This document shows, one piece after another, positions 9,813-18,997 of a DNA stretch of 64,000 nucleotides. The stretch is from contig CP136064.1 in assembly GCA_032622095.1 (NCBI GenBank), positions 248,465,827 to 248,529,826 of the forward strand, given 5' to 3'. Positions within the stretch are counted from its first letter, which is position 1, and each line of letters opens with the position of its first letter. Source of the DNA: Siphonodentalium dalli. Its lineage: Eukaryota > Mollusca > Scaphopoda > Gadilida > Siphonodentaliidae. The position numbers and the translations under genes are program-made. The notes below the pieces were generated by a model. That model did not search any database, was not told where the DNA came from, and saw only the letters and a program-made list of their open reading frames with translations.

Positions 9813-10690
9813 CTAATTAGTTACACATGCGTAGTGTTAACTTCCTTATAAAGTTATAAACTCATACGGGTACATGTACTTGGACCAAGTTTCAGTGACA
9901 TGCGCAGAATTTAGCACGACACTGCAAGGGTAATTCAGGTTATGTTAGGCCCGCCTACTTGACTTACTTCCACCATTTTACCACATGGTCTCAACATGTG
10001 TTTTTCAACAGTATTTTTGGATTAATTATTAACGGAATTATACACATGTTCTTGTGTGTATCAAAGTTGGTATTGCAATATATATAGTAGTTAACATTAG
10101 TGACTATATGTTACTTTATTCTCAAAAATAAATGTATTTAAGAAAAATAGCTATTTGACCATGCTGAAGAGCGACCGTGGTCCGACTTGGAGGGTGTATG
10201 CCCTGTCACTAAGTCTGAGTCTGACTATAATGCGTGACAAAAAATTAGCAGATCTGGCAAATGTGAAAATTAAGCTACAATAGCTGAAATTAGCTACCCT
10301 AGCTGAATTCAGTTACAGATTATACTCTCCAGCTGGTAATTTTCATGCAATGCAACAAAAACAGCATATGTGCCTCAAAAACTAAACGGTTTACTGATGC
10401 CTTGATTCAACATGTCTTACTACACCTTAATCATGTGTCTGTATGGCTCAAAAAGAATCATCTTTCATGCACAAAGGCAGATCATTTCACCTATACTTTT
10501 GATTATAATTTTATTAGTGAAATTATATGTGTCTTATAGATGAAATTGTCTCTATATTTATTATAGATAAATGTTTATTACATGATCCGACCCTTATTCC
10601 ATTTAGTAAACCCATTCTATAATAATGATATTCAACAGTCCTTGTATAACAGGAAATAATGCCAGTTGTACCCAAATGTATTATTGTTGC
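9813..10690. other. Gene-free stretch
   Basis: AT-rich DNA. A short series of 'gctgaaattagcta / agctgaattcagtta' words at about 10270-10330 is the only structure. No ORF with protein-like composition. Confidence 0.4.
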
Positions 10691-10693
10691 GTA

Positions 10694-10800
10694 AACGTTA
10701 GTGATGCGGTCCGCTGCCAAGGCGGTCCAGTCCGGTCTGGTCCAGGCCATTCCGGTCCGGTACACATGCCTGGACCGGTCCAAAACGGTCCGGTCCACCT
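10694..10800. repeat. GGTCC/GGACC-rich cluster, left member
   Basis: Begins agtgatgcggtccg and then alternates ggtccggtcc / ggaccggtcc words for about 100 bp, in sharp GC contrast to its surroundings. It is the inverted counterpart of the cluster at 15694-15826, whose outer end reads cggtccgcatcact. Confidence 0.75.
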
Positions 10801-12056
10801 ATAATAGGCTATATGTTAATGAATTCTAAAGTTTTTACTCTGTATAATACAAACTATAAGGTTACTGAGTTTAGTGCATTGCAATGAGTCCATATATCTT
10901 AAAAGTTACATTGTTTGCCGATTGTATGCATCATTGTATGTCTCTGGTGGGATATACTGGGAACGATGCACGATAATAGTATTTCTAGTAATGCGAAAAT
11001 GCACTAATTAAATGTATTGGACAGATATATAGCTAGGGCCAGAATGTGTTATAACCAATCTAACATGGCAATCAACTGATCGTATGCATGATTCGTATCA
11101 TACTTATTTTCATTAAATTGAAATTTAAACGAAATAACTATACTGATGACAATTATACAAATGTGTACTAATATGACTACTACATTAATATTGGAGTCTT
11201 GGATATTGTGATGGCTGATTGTATAGTCCTGACAATTTACAGTTATATACCTAAGTACAGCTACTATTGAATTAATGTGACTGTCTTGTGTATGTACTAT
11301 GTATGTATATCTTTAATTCCTCCATAAATGAAGATATGATATACACATGTAATTTAACACGAACATACAAAAACAATAGAACATAGGAACGAGAACATAA
11401 CATATATACATGTACACACTTAATGTATGTGCAGAACAAAACGAATATAGATGGAAACAGATCGGCCGGGCACACGAACAAGAGAGAGACAGTGCCGGAT
11501 ACAGATAGAGACAGTATGGGAAATAGAATGAAATGAGTTAAGTTAGAGGAAAGTGCGGAGAAACATAGAGGGGTTAATTGAAACTAGATAATCATAAATG
11601 TACGGAGAACTGCAGCACCCAGCCGACCCACACGACCGGATGTTCACTCACAACACAGTTGTCAGTCATCATTGTTGGCCACTACAAACAAATATTGTAT
11701 CTCACGTGACTTTGTTATTGAAATCAAGCTTTCCGATTGGTTGGCTACTCGACTCTATTAGTCGTAGTTGTATACTACGCCTTCAAGTCTCTCCCATTGT
11801 GCACTATGCATATGTAGTTTTGACTACTAAAAATAGTAACGAACACTACATCAAACTTTGTTCTGAAACTACTTGTTATTTCGCCGCTGATCCAAATTAA
11901 AGCTTCAGTAAGGCGAACATCAATTGTCTGAACTTAGTAAAAGTTGAAAATAGTAGTTTCCTACTGCTAAATCAAACAAACAAACCTGAACAAAGAGGAA
12001 TTTTTGCCCACTGGTTTGCCTTTAATTTCTGCATTTGTTCGATACAATATAATAAT
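10801..12056. other. Gene-free stretch
   Basis: AT-rich single-copy-looking DNA. Frames at 11272-11481 (minus) and 11598-11900 (plus) have no recognisable motif and no supporting splice or start context. Nothing else identified. Confidence 0.4.
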
Positions 12057-12189
12057 TAGAGCATGACTTGTCGTGAAATACGCCGATATAGTGCATAGTG
12101 CGGTTGTGTAGTTCACTCCGCTTCGCGTCGTGAACTACACAACCTCACTATGCACTATATCGGCGTATTTCACTCCAAGCCATGCTCTA
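12057..12189. mobile_element. 133-bp foldback MITE
   Basis: The arms run TAGAGCATGACTTG... and ...CAAGCCATGCTCTA and pair almost completely through atacgccgatatagtgcata and ggttgtgtagttcac to a centre at about 12122 (ccgcttcgcgtcg). It is a near-perfect 60-bp hairpin. The flanks are AT-rich and no duplication can be distinguished. Confidence 0.75.
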
Positions 12190-12314
12190 TTTATTAAATA
12201 GTAGACCCAATATACACACCATTGTGTATAAGAGGGCTACCACTTATTTATATTTGCCAACAATGGTGACTTACATCTCCCACTAACTACATGTATATAC
12301 GTGACAAACAATTA
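12190..12314. other. Short spacer
   Basis: AT-rich spacer between the foldback element and the 3' end of the decayed LINE. It may include the LINE 3'UTR. Confidence 0.35.
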
Positions 12315-15300
12315 TCACGCCAATGACGAACGATGGTTCCACAGCACCCTAGTCGCCTTCAAAAAGTATCTCATTATGGTTTGTGGTGGAATGCATGCAA
12401 TGTCCAAAAGTTCACTGGGCAAATAGCCTAGAAAGAGAGCAATAAGCCTCTCCTGATCAAAAGATTCCACAAGTTGAAATGCCCTTAAAGTCAACATATC
12501 TATAAAGTGATACCAAAAATGATTACGCGACGCTGCACAAGTTCCGGGCAATCCGCTATAATGTGTTGCGGTAGGTCTATATAACTGCGCGCACATACCA
12601 GGCACTGAGTTTCGCCAGCAAAATTTCGGTAACACAGTAGCTGTGTCGCGATGAAAAACGACTCCTTCTCATCTGGGTACTTTTGGCAGACTTTCCATAA
12701 AAACGATAGTTCTGGACTGCTATGATCCAAACGAAATCTATCAAAGGTGGGTTCCGTGTGTACCCTGTAAGACCACTCAGATTTCCAAACATGACTGCCC
12801 TGTTTCGATAGGGTTTTCCAAACAGTTTTCTCTGGAAACAGAGCTGTTGATATATATTGAGACATATAGGACAAACTCCAGTTATCAAGAATACTGGATA
12901 GGTCCTGAAAAAACACATTCTTCGATGCAGTATTGGGTTCATATGAAAAGCTCAGTAATCTGATGATAAATACATCTTTAACAGTTTTTTTTAGACTCGA
13001 GTAAACAAAAGGACGAAAACAAGGACACTTTTCTACAATTAATGAATGTGATTAAAGGAGGAATACCAAGCAGGCCCAAGACCATGTCTGTGCTAGTCCT
13101 AGTTTTGAGGCCTTGTATAAGTTTGAGACACATACGGTGTACTTTCTCTAGTTGAACAGTGTCCGATTGAGAGAGACCACACAAAAATTCACTACCGTAT
13201 AAGCCTCGTGGTAAGACCACAGACTTGTAAATCTTGAGAGAGCTCGCTGGGGTAATACCGCCTGCATGCAGGCCAGCATTAGCCAAAGAGAAGAAAGCAT
13301 TCTTCGTTTTTGTACAAATATTGTCAACAAGTTTTGAGCAAAAATTATATTTCTCAAGTGGAATACCTAAATGAGTAACACTGTCGGTTTCTGTTATGCC
13401 ATGAGAATACATGTGCCAGTTCTTAAGACGCTTAAGTGCTGCGTTAGCACTTTCATTGAAAACAATGATATGGGTTTTGTTTGGGTTGTATCTATAACGC
13501 CATTTCAAGCTGTATTCGACACATATATCCACAAGAGACTGAAGTCCATATGCAGTTAAAGAGAAAAGTGCCATGTCATCGGCATGCGTTGGACACGTGC
13601 AATTTGCACCTTGCATCGAAAAGCCATATCCAGATGACTTGAGATTTGACAAAAGATCATCTATTATATATTTTGGAAGATCTGTCTGTGTATCTGTGGT
13701 CTGTGTGTTCGCGATGAACTCGAAAACGGTCGACCCGATTTCGATGAAACTTCGTATGTGAGGGTACTATCGGTGTGGCATAGGCATATTAATTTTCAGA
13801 TCCGAGGTCAACTTTTCACGTGCCGACGTCAAATCTGTTTTTACGCCGTTTTGCGCTAATATATTTCAGTTCGGTGCCAGTCATATAATTTGCACGGTTA
13901 GAATCTGTGGCGCTTCATCTTTCCAATGATGTATCACACGCCTGTGTACGTTTAAAGTTTCTACCTTAATTATCGGGAAGAACGCAGGACCATGCTTCGC
14001 TCATCGAAAAACATTCCGTAAATATATTACGCCGTCAACAGATTGTGACGTGATCGCGTTTAACTCTTAACCGGCCGATGTCGTGTTAACTCATCACCGG
14101 CCGAGGTATCCGCAAATGACATTGGGCAATATATATATCTCGGAAACGGGTGGAGCTATCGACTTGAAATTTGGTATGTGAATGTATCTTGCCCCGGATA
14201 CGAATTTTATCGGGTCGCCGAGCCCGTGCGATGCCAGCTTCGCGCATGCGCAGACCAGATCTCGGAAATGGGTGGAGCTATCGACTTGAAATTTGGTTTT
14301 TGAATAGCCCGGACGAAGTCGGGTCACCTTCTAGTCTATTATATATTTTGGAAGATCTGTTTGTGTGTCTGTGTGTTCGCGATGAACTCGAAAACGGCCC
14401 AGCCGATTTCGATGAAACTTGGTATGTGGGGGTATTTTCGGCCGGGGGGTGGCATGGGCCTATTAATTTGTCAAATTGCCAATTTTGATGGGATTTCGAC
14501 GAAATTTGATACATGGGGTTACTTTTGTCCACTGAGTGTTTTGGACGGGTCGAATCGTGACCCCGACCTGACCTTGACCTTCAAAATGATCAATTCAAGG
14601 TCAAATCGGGTAAAACCGGATGGATTTCGACGGGTACTTTTGTGTTTTGGACGGATCAAATCGTTACCCCACCTGACCGTGACCTTCAAAATGGTCAATT
14701 CAAGGTCCAAGCCCAGACGAAGTCGGGTCACCTTCTAGTTGATATATATAATATAAAAGGTGGGGAGATAAGGTACCTCACTGCCTTGTTCCTTGCAGCA
14801 TTGGGATCCACCTAGAGCAACCACCTTGGTATTTAATTCAGCAGCTAATATTGTTCAACAAGTGGTAAAAGAGCCTCCAAATTTTCCCCTGTAATTGCTT
14901 CTTATGCAGTTTATACAATAGTCCATTTATCCAAACACTATCGAAAGCTTTCCATACATCCAAGAAACAGGCAAACAGTTTGCTCTGTCTCTCAGATGTA
15001 TACACTATACTTTCTGTTACAAGAAAAGAAGACATGTTGCAACTTATGCCCAGCTGGAACCCACTCTGCAAGGAATCAACTTCAATGGCAAAGGCAGTAT
15101 ACTTCTCCATTCTCGATAATAAGAGTTTCTCAAAAAGTTTATATATTGCTGGTAGCAGAGTAATTGCTCTGTAGCTATCAAAGGAATCTTTTGGTTTAGG
15201 GTGTCCCTTATATAGAGATATTATACAACCACGCTTAGCACCAAGTGGTATATGTTCAAATTGGAAGAAGTAGTACAAGGTAGCAATGCAGCGGGCAAGA

Positions 15301-15405
15301 GCCTCACCACCAAAAATAATATGCTCATAATTTACACCATTGCATGTTTCTTCGATAATTATAACTGTGAAAAACAATAGAATACTCGATTCGATATCCA
15401 TCCAA
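12315..15405 (-). pseudogene. Decayed non-LTR retrotransposon (reverse transcriptase) split by an insertion
   Basis: Minus strand, 5' part first. At 15401-14838 the fingers/palm start reads KRGCIISLYKG.PKPKDSF, YRAITLLPAIYKLFEKLL and LQSGFQ, followed by LFACFLDVWKAFDSVW with the first catalytic Asp. Next comes QGTRQ*GTLSPHL at about 14790-14750, where a stop replaces the Gly of the RQG block. After the insertion (13661-14739), IDDLLSNLKSSGYG and CPTHADDMALFS at 13652-12978 give the catalytic Asp pair, with His where most LINEs have Tyr or Phe. The following thumb region has THLGIPL. The C-terminal part (12942-12315, several frames) holds CLVCARSYIDLPQHIIADC, a zinc-knuckle-like Cys/His group. 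Stops, frameshifts and the missing endonuclease make it inactive. Clade not assigned. Confidence 0.85.
13661..14739. mobile_element. Two tandem copies of a repeat inserted in the LINE
   Basis: Unit 1 (about 13661-14335) and unit 2 (14336-14739) both start ctattatatattttggaaga followed by tctgt, gtgtgttcgcgatgaactcg and a 'gatttcgatgaaact' box. Both end cgaagtcgggtcaccttcta plus gt. Unit 1 is longer and internally repeats 'ggtggagctatcgacttgaa' (about 14150 and 14270). The pair interrupts the reverse transcriptase between the SPHL block and the ADD motif at an AT-rich site. There are no terminal inverted repeats and no protein. Confidence 0.75.
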
Positions 15406-15693
15406 ATTGATTAGTTGATGCCATGTTACACTGTTTATGACAAATATTTCCATACTCATTCAGTTGCATGTTTGTGCATTGATAGGGTGCTACACAGTGT
15501 TGGCCAGTGTTACTCTACTAATACATTTTAAGGAAAGTGACATGTACAAAGTACATCTATACATTGTTTTTGTGGCATCAAATGTTTAATAGATATTAAC
15601 CACTTGAATGCGTCAATACATCGTTGCTAATTGATATGACGCAAATATGCAATAATATTCGCGATAGTTTATTATAACTGAAGTAAAATATTG
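15406..15693. other. Gene-free stretch
   Basis: AT-rich sequence immediately 5' of the LINE remnant. No coding or repeat structure recognised. Confidence 0.35.
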
Positions 15694-15826
15694 GACCGGA
15701 CCGGAGAGTACCGGACCGGCGGCAAAAAGCGGTCCGGTCCAGTCCAGTGACACCCGGTCCGGACCGTGGTCCACCCCTGGACCGCGGACCGGACCGGTCC
15801 AAAGCGGTCCGGTCCGCATCACTAGT
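15694..15826. repeat. GGTCC/GGACC-rich cluster, right member
   Basis: Dense ggaccggacc/ggtccggtcc words, ending cggtccgcatcact. In reverse complement it matches the start of the cluster at 10694. Open frames through it are Gly/Arg/Pro/Thr low-complexity products of the repeat. Confidence 0.75.
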
Positions 15827-15944
15827 AAACGTGACCTTTGACTTCCGGCTTGTCATATGTTTACATTCCGTATGCTACGTGCGCTTAATCAATGTTTGGG
15901 ACTATTGTTAATTTAGTTTGAACAAATACTTCATTACCTGTTAT

Positions 15945-16178
15945 TGGAGACCGAGGATCAGATTGAAGTTCCCCAGTTGAAGTTGATGTTCACCCATTAG
16001 TCTCCTGAGTCACCTCTATTATGCATTTTATTTTCTGCAAATTAGGTGATATAGAAACTGAGAAGAAGGGAAAAAGTAACTAAAACAATGTTAATTGGAG
16101 ACTATACCGGTACATATGATGCCTAAGCAGAATGAGGTCCCCAGAGGGTGAATTTGGTGATGCTATCCCGCTGTGTTG
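15945..16178 (+). repeat. Dispersed repeat R1, copy 1
   Basis: Landmarks: gatcagattgaagttcccca, cacccattag, ttatgcattttattttctgc, aattaggtgatatagaaact and cagaatgaggtccccagagg. Similar copies occur at about 26890-27125 (same strand), and at 31375-31640 and 40060-40290 (opposite strand). No terminal structure is clear. Confidence 0.7.
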
Positions 16179-16277
16179 ACAGACACACTATTTCAAGGCT
16201 TGCGGATTGTATAATAAAAGACAGCTGCATGGGTGTTTATTCTATTTTCAAAAGCTCTGTTTAGTCTTCATAACATG

Positions 16278-16851
16278 TACAGTAACACCCTAATTAATCG
16301 ACTCCTTAACCCTTTACCCAACAAAACGGCCAAAACCGGCCAAATAAAGCTTCAACAGCCTAAAATATCTTCGGTCTGTCTCAATAGAACCATCAAATAT
16401 GGATATCATTGGAACCGGCTCCTTGACCACATTGTGATAGTTACAGTTAGCCCTGTGCCAATGCATTCTCTTATATATGCGAATCGACCATAGGTCGCCT
16501 CGCATATATAAGAGAATGCATTGGCCATTTTTTCTTACATTCTTTAACAATTTTATAATTTTTAATGTGTTAAGCCAATGCATTCTCTTATATATGCGAG
16601 GCGACCTATGGTCGACTCGCATATATAAGAGAATGCATTGGCACAGGGCCCTTCTGTTGGGTAAAGGGTTAACCACAGCATAATTATGAGTAACTTTTCA
16701 GGATTTAGTCGGAAATATGGCTTGTTGCCATTCATTGGAAAGCTCTCCCCTTTCTGATGAATGGCAACAAGCCATATTTCCGACTAAATCCTGAAAAGTT
16801 ACCCATAATTCTGCTGTGGTTAAGGAATTGATTAATTAGGGCATTACTGTA
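16278..16851. mobile_element. Palindromic TA MITE family M1, copy 1, interrupted
   Basis: The left part (16278-16308) reads TACAGTAACACCCTAATTAA and tcgactcc. The right part (16669-16851) resumes at ttaaccacagca and closes with gggcattactgta. Without the inserted P3 MITE (16306-16672) the two arms form a long palindrome around ttgccattcat...atgaatggcaa. The outer dinucleotide is TA, which fits a Tc1/mariner-type nonautonomous element. Confidence 0.85.
16306..16672 (+). mobile_element. TTAA MITE family P3 with two hairpin modules, copy 2
   Basis: Bounded by TTAA at 16306-16309 and 16669-16672, with ends CCCTTTACCCAACA and TGTTGGGTAAAGGG. It contains two complete 69-bp hairpin modules (16457-16525 and 16574-16642) separated by 48 bp. 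The insertion point is the TTAA in the 'ctccttaaccacagc' arm of an M1 MITE. That arm is uninterrupted at 21957 and 27598, so the TTAA duplication is directly demonstrated. Confidence 0.92.
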
Positions 16852-17434
16852 CATTGTACCTGTAGCTAGGTAAGCATCCAATTTCATGACTTTCCTATTT
16901 CTTTATTTTATGAAATATTTCGAATAGAATGGGGTCCACTTTTGATGCAATGAACTATCGACTTGTATTTGGTATGTTTATGATGAGAATAGCTTTAACA
17001 CATGGGCAAAGAAGTGATTTCTTAGCCATATATGATGCTACAATGTTAGAATCTTATGATATTATTAAAGATACATAATCCAATTCAATGGTCCCCGTAT
17101 CATCCAGTTCCAACAACGATGGAATTTCACCAAAAGCCGATTTAGTTATCAAATTTAGTTTATTACCAATAAATACTCACAACAATACCAATCACAAAAT
17201 CAATTTAGTCCTATTATATATGATAACGTTTTTTCTTGGCAGTTTGGTGGATGAGCGAGTGTGGTTTACAACTTCAATATATGGTGATTCCTAGTTCAAA
17301 TTGGAAGTCCCCAATGCGTGTTATCACAAATGTAAACACATAGTATTCCCATGTGTAACCAGCATTGTGCCATGTAACATGTCTATTTTCATGAATAAAA
17401 CATGATCACCGATTCGTAAATAAGTATATGTATA
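16852..17434. other. Gene-free stretch with P1 remnant
   Basis: At about 17069-17165 the text 'acataatccaattcaatggt ... tcatccagttccaacaac ... gccgatttagttatcaaa' is a decayed match to the left part of the P1 MITE copy at 34017. Otherwise it is AT-rich DNA without recognisable content. Confidence 0.5.
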
Positions 17435-17793
17435 TGTGGCCCGCCATATCAAATCCAGTCGCCTCGCATATATAAGAGAATGCATTGGCCTAACAATTTT
17501 TTACAATTTTATTAATTTTTTCTTGTATTCTTTAACAATTTTATAATTTCACCCATACAGAGCCCCAGACAAACATGAGCAGACGACCCTGCAGGGTAAT
17601 GGATGTTTTTTATTTTATGTCCTAAAAATTGTAAGAAACATTTATTTTAAAAAAATGATAAAAAATTGTTAGGCCAATGCATTCTCTTATATATACGAGG
17701 CGACCTATGGTCGACTCGCATATATAAGAGAATGCATTGGCACAGGGTAAAAAAAATCACGACTTCCGACTGGATTTGATATGGCGGGTCACA
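17435..17793. mobile_element. MITE family P4 ('TGTGACCCGCC' ends), copy 1, left-deleted
   Basis: The ends are TGTGGCCCGCCATATCAAAT and ATTTGATATGGCGGGTCACA. After 'ccagtc' the sequence jumps directly into the distal arm of the left hairpin module (gcctcgcatatataag), so about 80 bp were lost. The right module (17673-17741) is complete. The internal spacer has 'gagccccagacaaacatgag' and a T-rich tract. Confidence 0.85.
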
Positions 17794-17957
17794 TATGTGA
17801 GTGTGCATTTCAGTGCGACATACTTAACAGTGGGCTTCCCAGTCTAAACATTTGTCTACTATCCTTTAATCATTTTTATTCTAGAAAACAACGACTCATT
17901 TCTTATCATCTTCATCATCAATTCAGAACAAGTCATTTGAGTTACCGTGATAGTATG

Positions 17958-18040
17958 CAGTAATGCCCTAAATAATCAACTCCTTAACCAAAGCAGAATT
18001 ATGGGTAACTTTTCAGGATTTAGTTGGATACATTACTGTA
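17958..18040. mobile_element. TA MITE family M1, internally deleted copy
   Basis: cagtaatgccctaaataatc through ttttcaggatttagttgga leads directly to tacattactgta. One arm and the terminus of the other remain. Confidence 0.75.
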
Positions 18041-18054
18041 TAAAAGGATTTCTA

Positions 18055-18225
18055 ATGAATCGCAATTCTATACAAAATTTATTAAAACAATTTCACTAAA
18101 TTTGAATCGAGCTGAGCTTGAGCGAGGCTCAAATCAAATTTAGTTTACGAGGTTAATAAATTTAGTATACGAGGTTAATAAATTTAGTATACGAGGTTAA
18201 TAAATTTGTTAAGAATTGCGACAAA
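18055..18225. repeat. Foldback with 22-bp tandem repeat
   Basis: Three units of about 22 bp (aaatttagtatacgaggtta at) start near 18136, 18158 and 18180. They sit between inverted flanks, cgcaattcta...aaatttattaa (about 18061) and ttaataaattt...aagaattgcg (about 18202). Confidence 0.65.
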
Positions 18226-18239
18226 TTTGAGATCCATCT

Positions 18240-18850
18240 TATCACATAATCACATTTTTGTCCCCCGAAAAAAATATTTTTGGGGGACTATAGAAACAGG
18301 CTCTGTCCGTCCGTCCGTTCGTCCGTCCGTCACACCTTTGAGTACCTTCATGGTGTAATCATCTCCTCCTACAGATTTTATCCCATTTTTCAACATGTTT
18401 TATAATTTTTAGTATGAGGGTACATTCATGGTGTAATCAACTCCTCCTACAGTTTTCATCCTAGAGATTTGAAACTTCAGAATATTGTTGCCCATATATT
18501 GAAGATGTGCAACATGGATATAGATGACGGAACAATTATTTTTTGACTGAGTTATTAACCCTTTTCGACTTAGAACTTTTCAACATTTTTTATATTTTCT
18601 GTATGAGGGTACCTTCATGGTGTAATCAACTCCTCCTACAGTTTTGATCGTAGATATTTGAAACTTCAGAGTATTGTTACCCACATATTGGAGATGTGCA
18701 ACATGTATATAGATGATGGATTTTTTTTTTAAGGAGTTATTAACCCTTTTCGACTTAGAAAATTTCAACATTTTTTTAAATTTCTTTAACAAAGCGGCAT
18801 CGACTTGCCACGTTTTCGGGGGACACTGTGGTCTGCTGACCTTTTATACC
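18240..18850 (-). repeat. 'ccgtccgtccgt' repeat with about 190-bp internal period
   Basis: Starts tcccccgaaaaaaatatttt / tgggggacta and ends acgttttcgggggacactgt. It contains a ccgtccgtccgttcgtccgt tract (18307-18332) and repeated boxes 'gtatgagggtac.ttcatgg / tgtaatcaactcctcctaca' at about 18413 and 18601. Non-coding interspersed repeat of a type abundant in marine invertebrates. Confidence 0.65.
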
Positions 18851-18997
18851 AAGAAAAAATTATCTCGAAATGGCTGGGGTTAAAGGAAATTAATATTGAT
18901 TTCCTTATCACAACTAAGGAGGAAGTAAAGCCACCTTCAGTGCAGTATTTTATTGCACCAAACATTGACTGATAATCAGTTCATTTTCATATTACAG

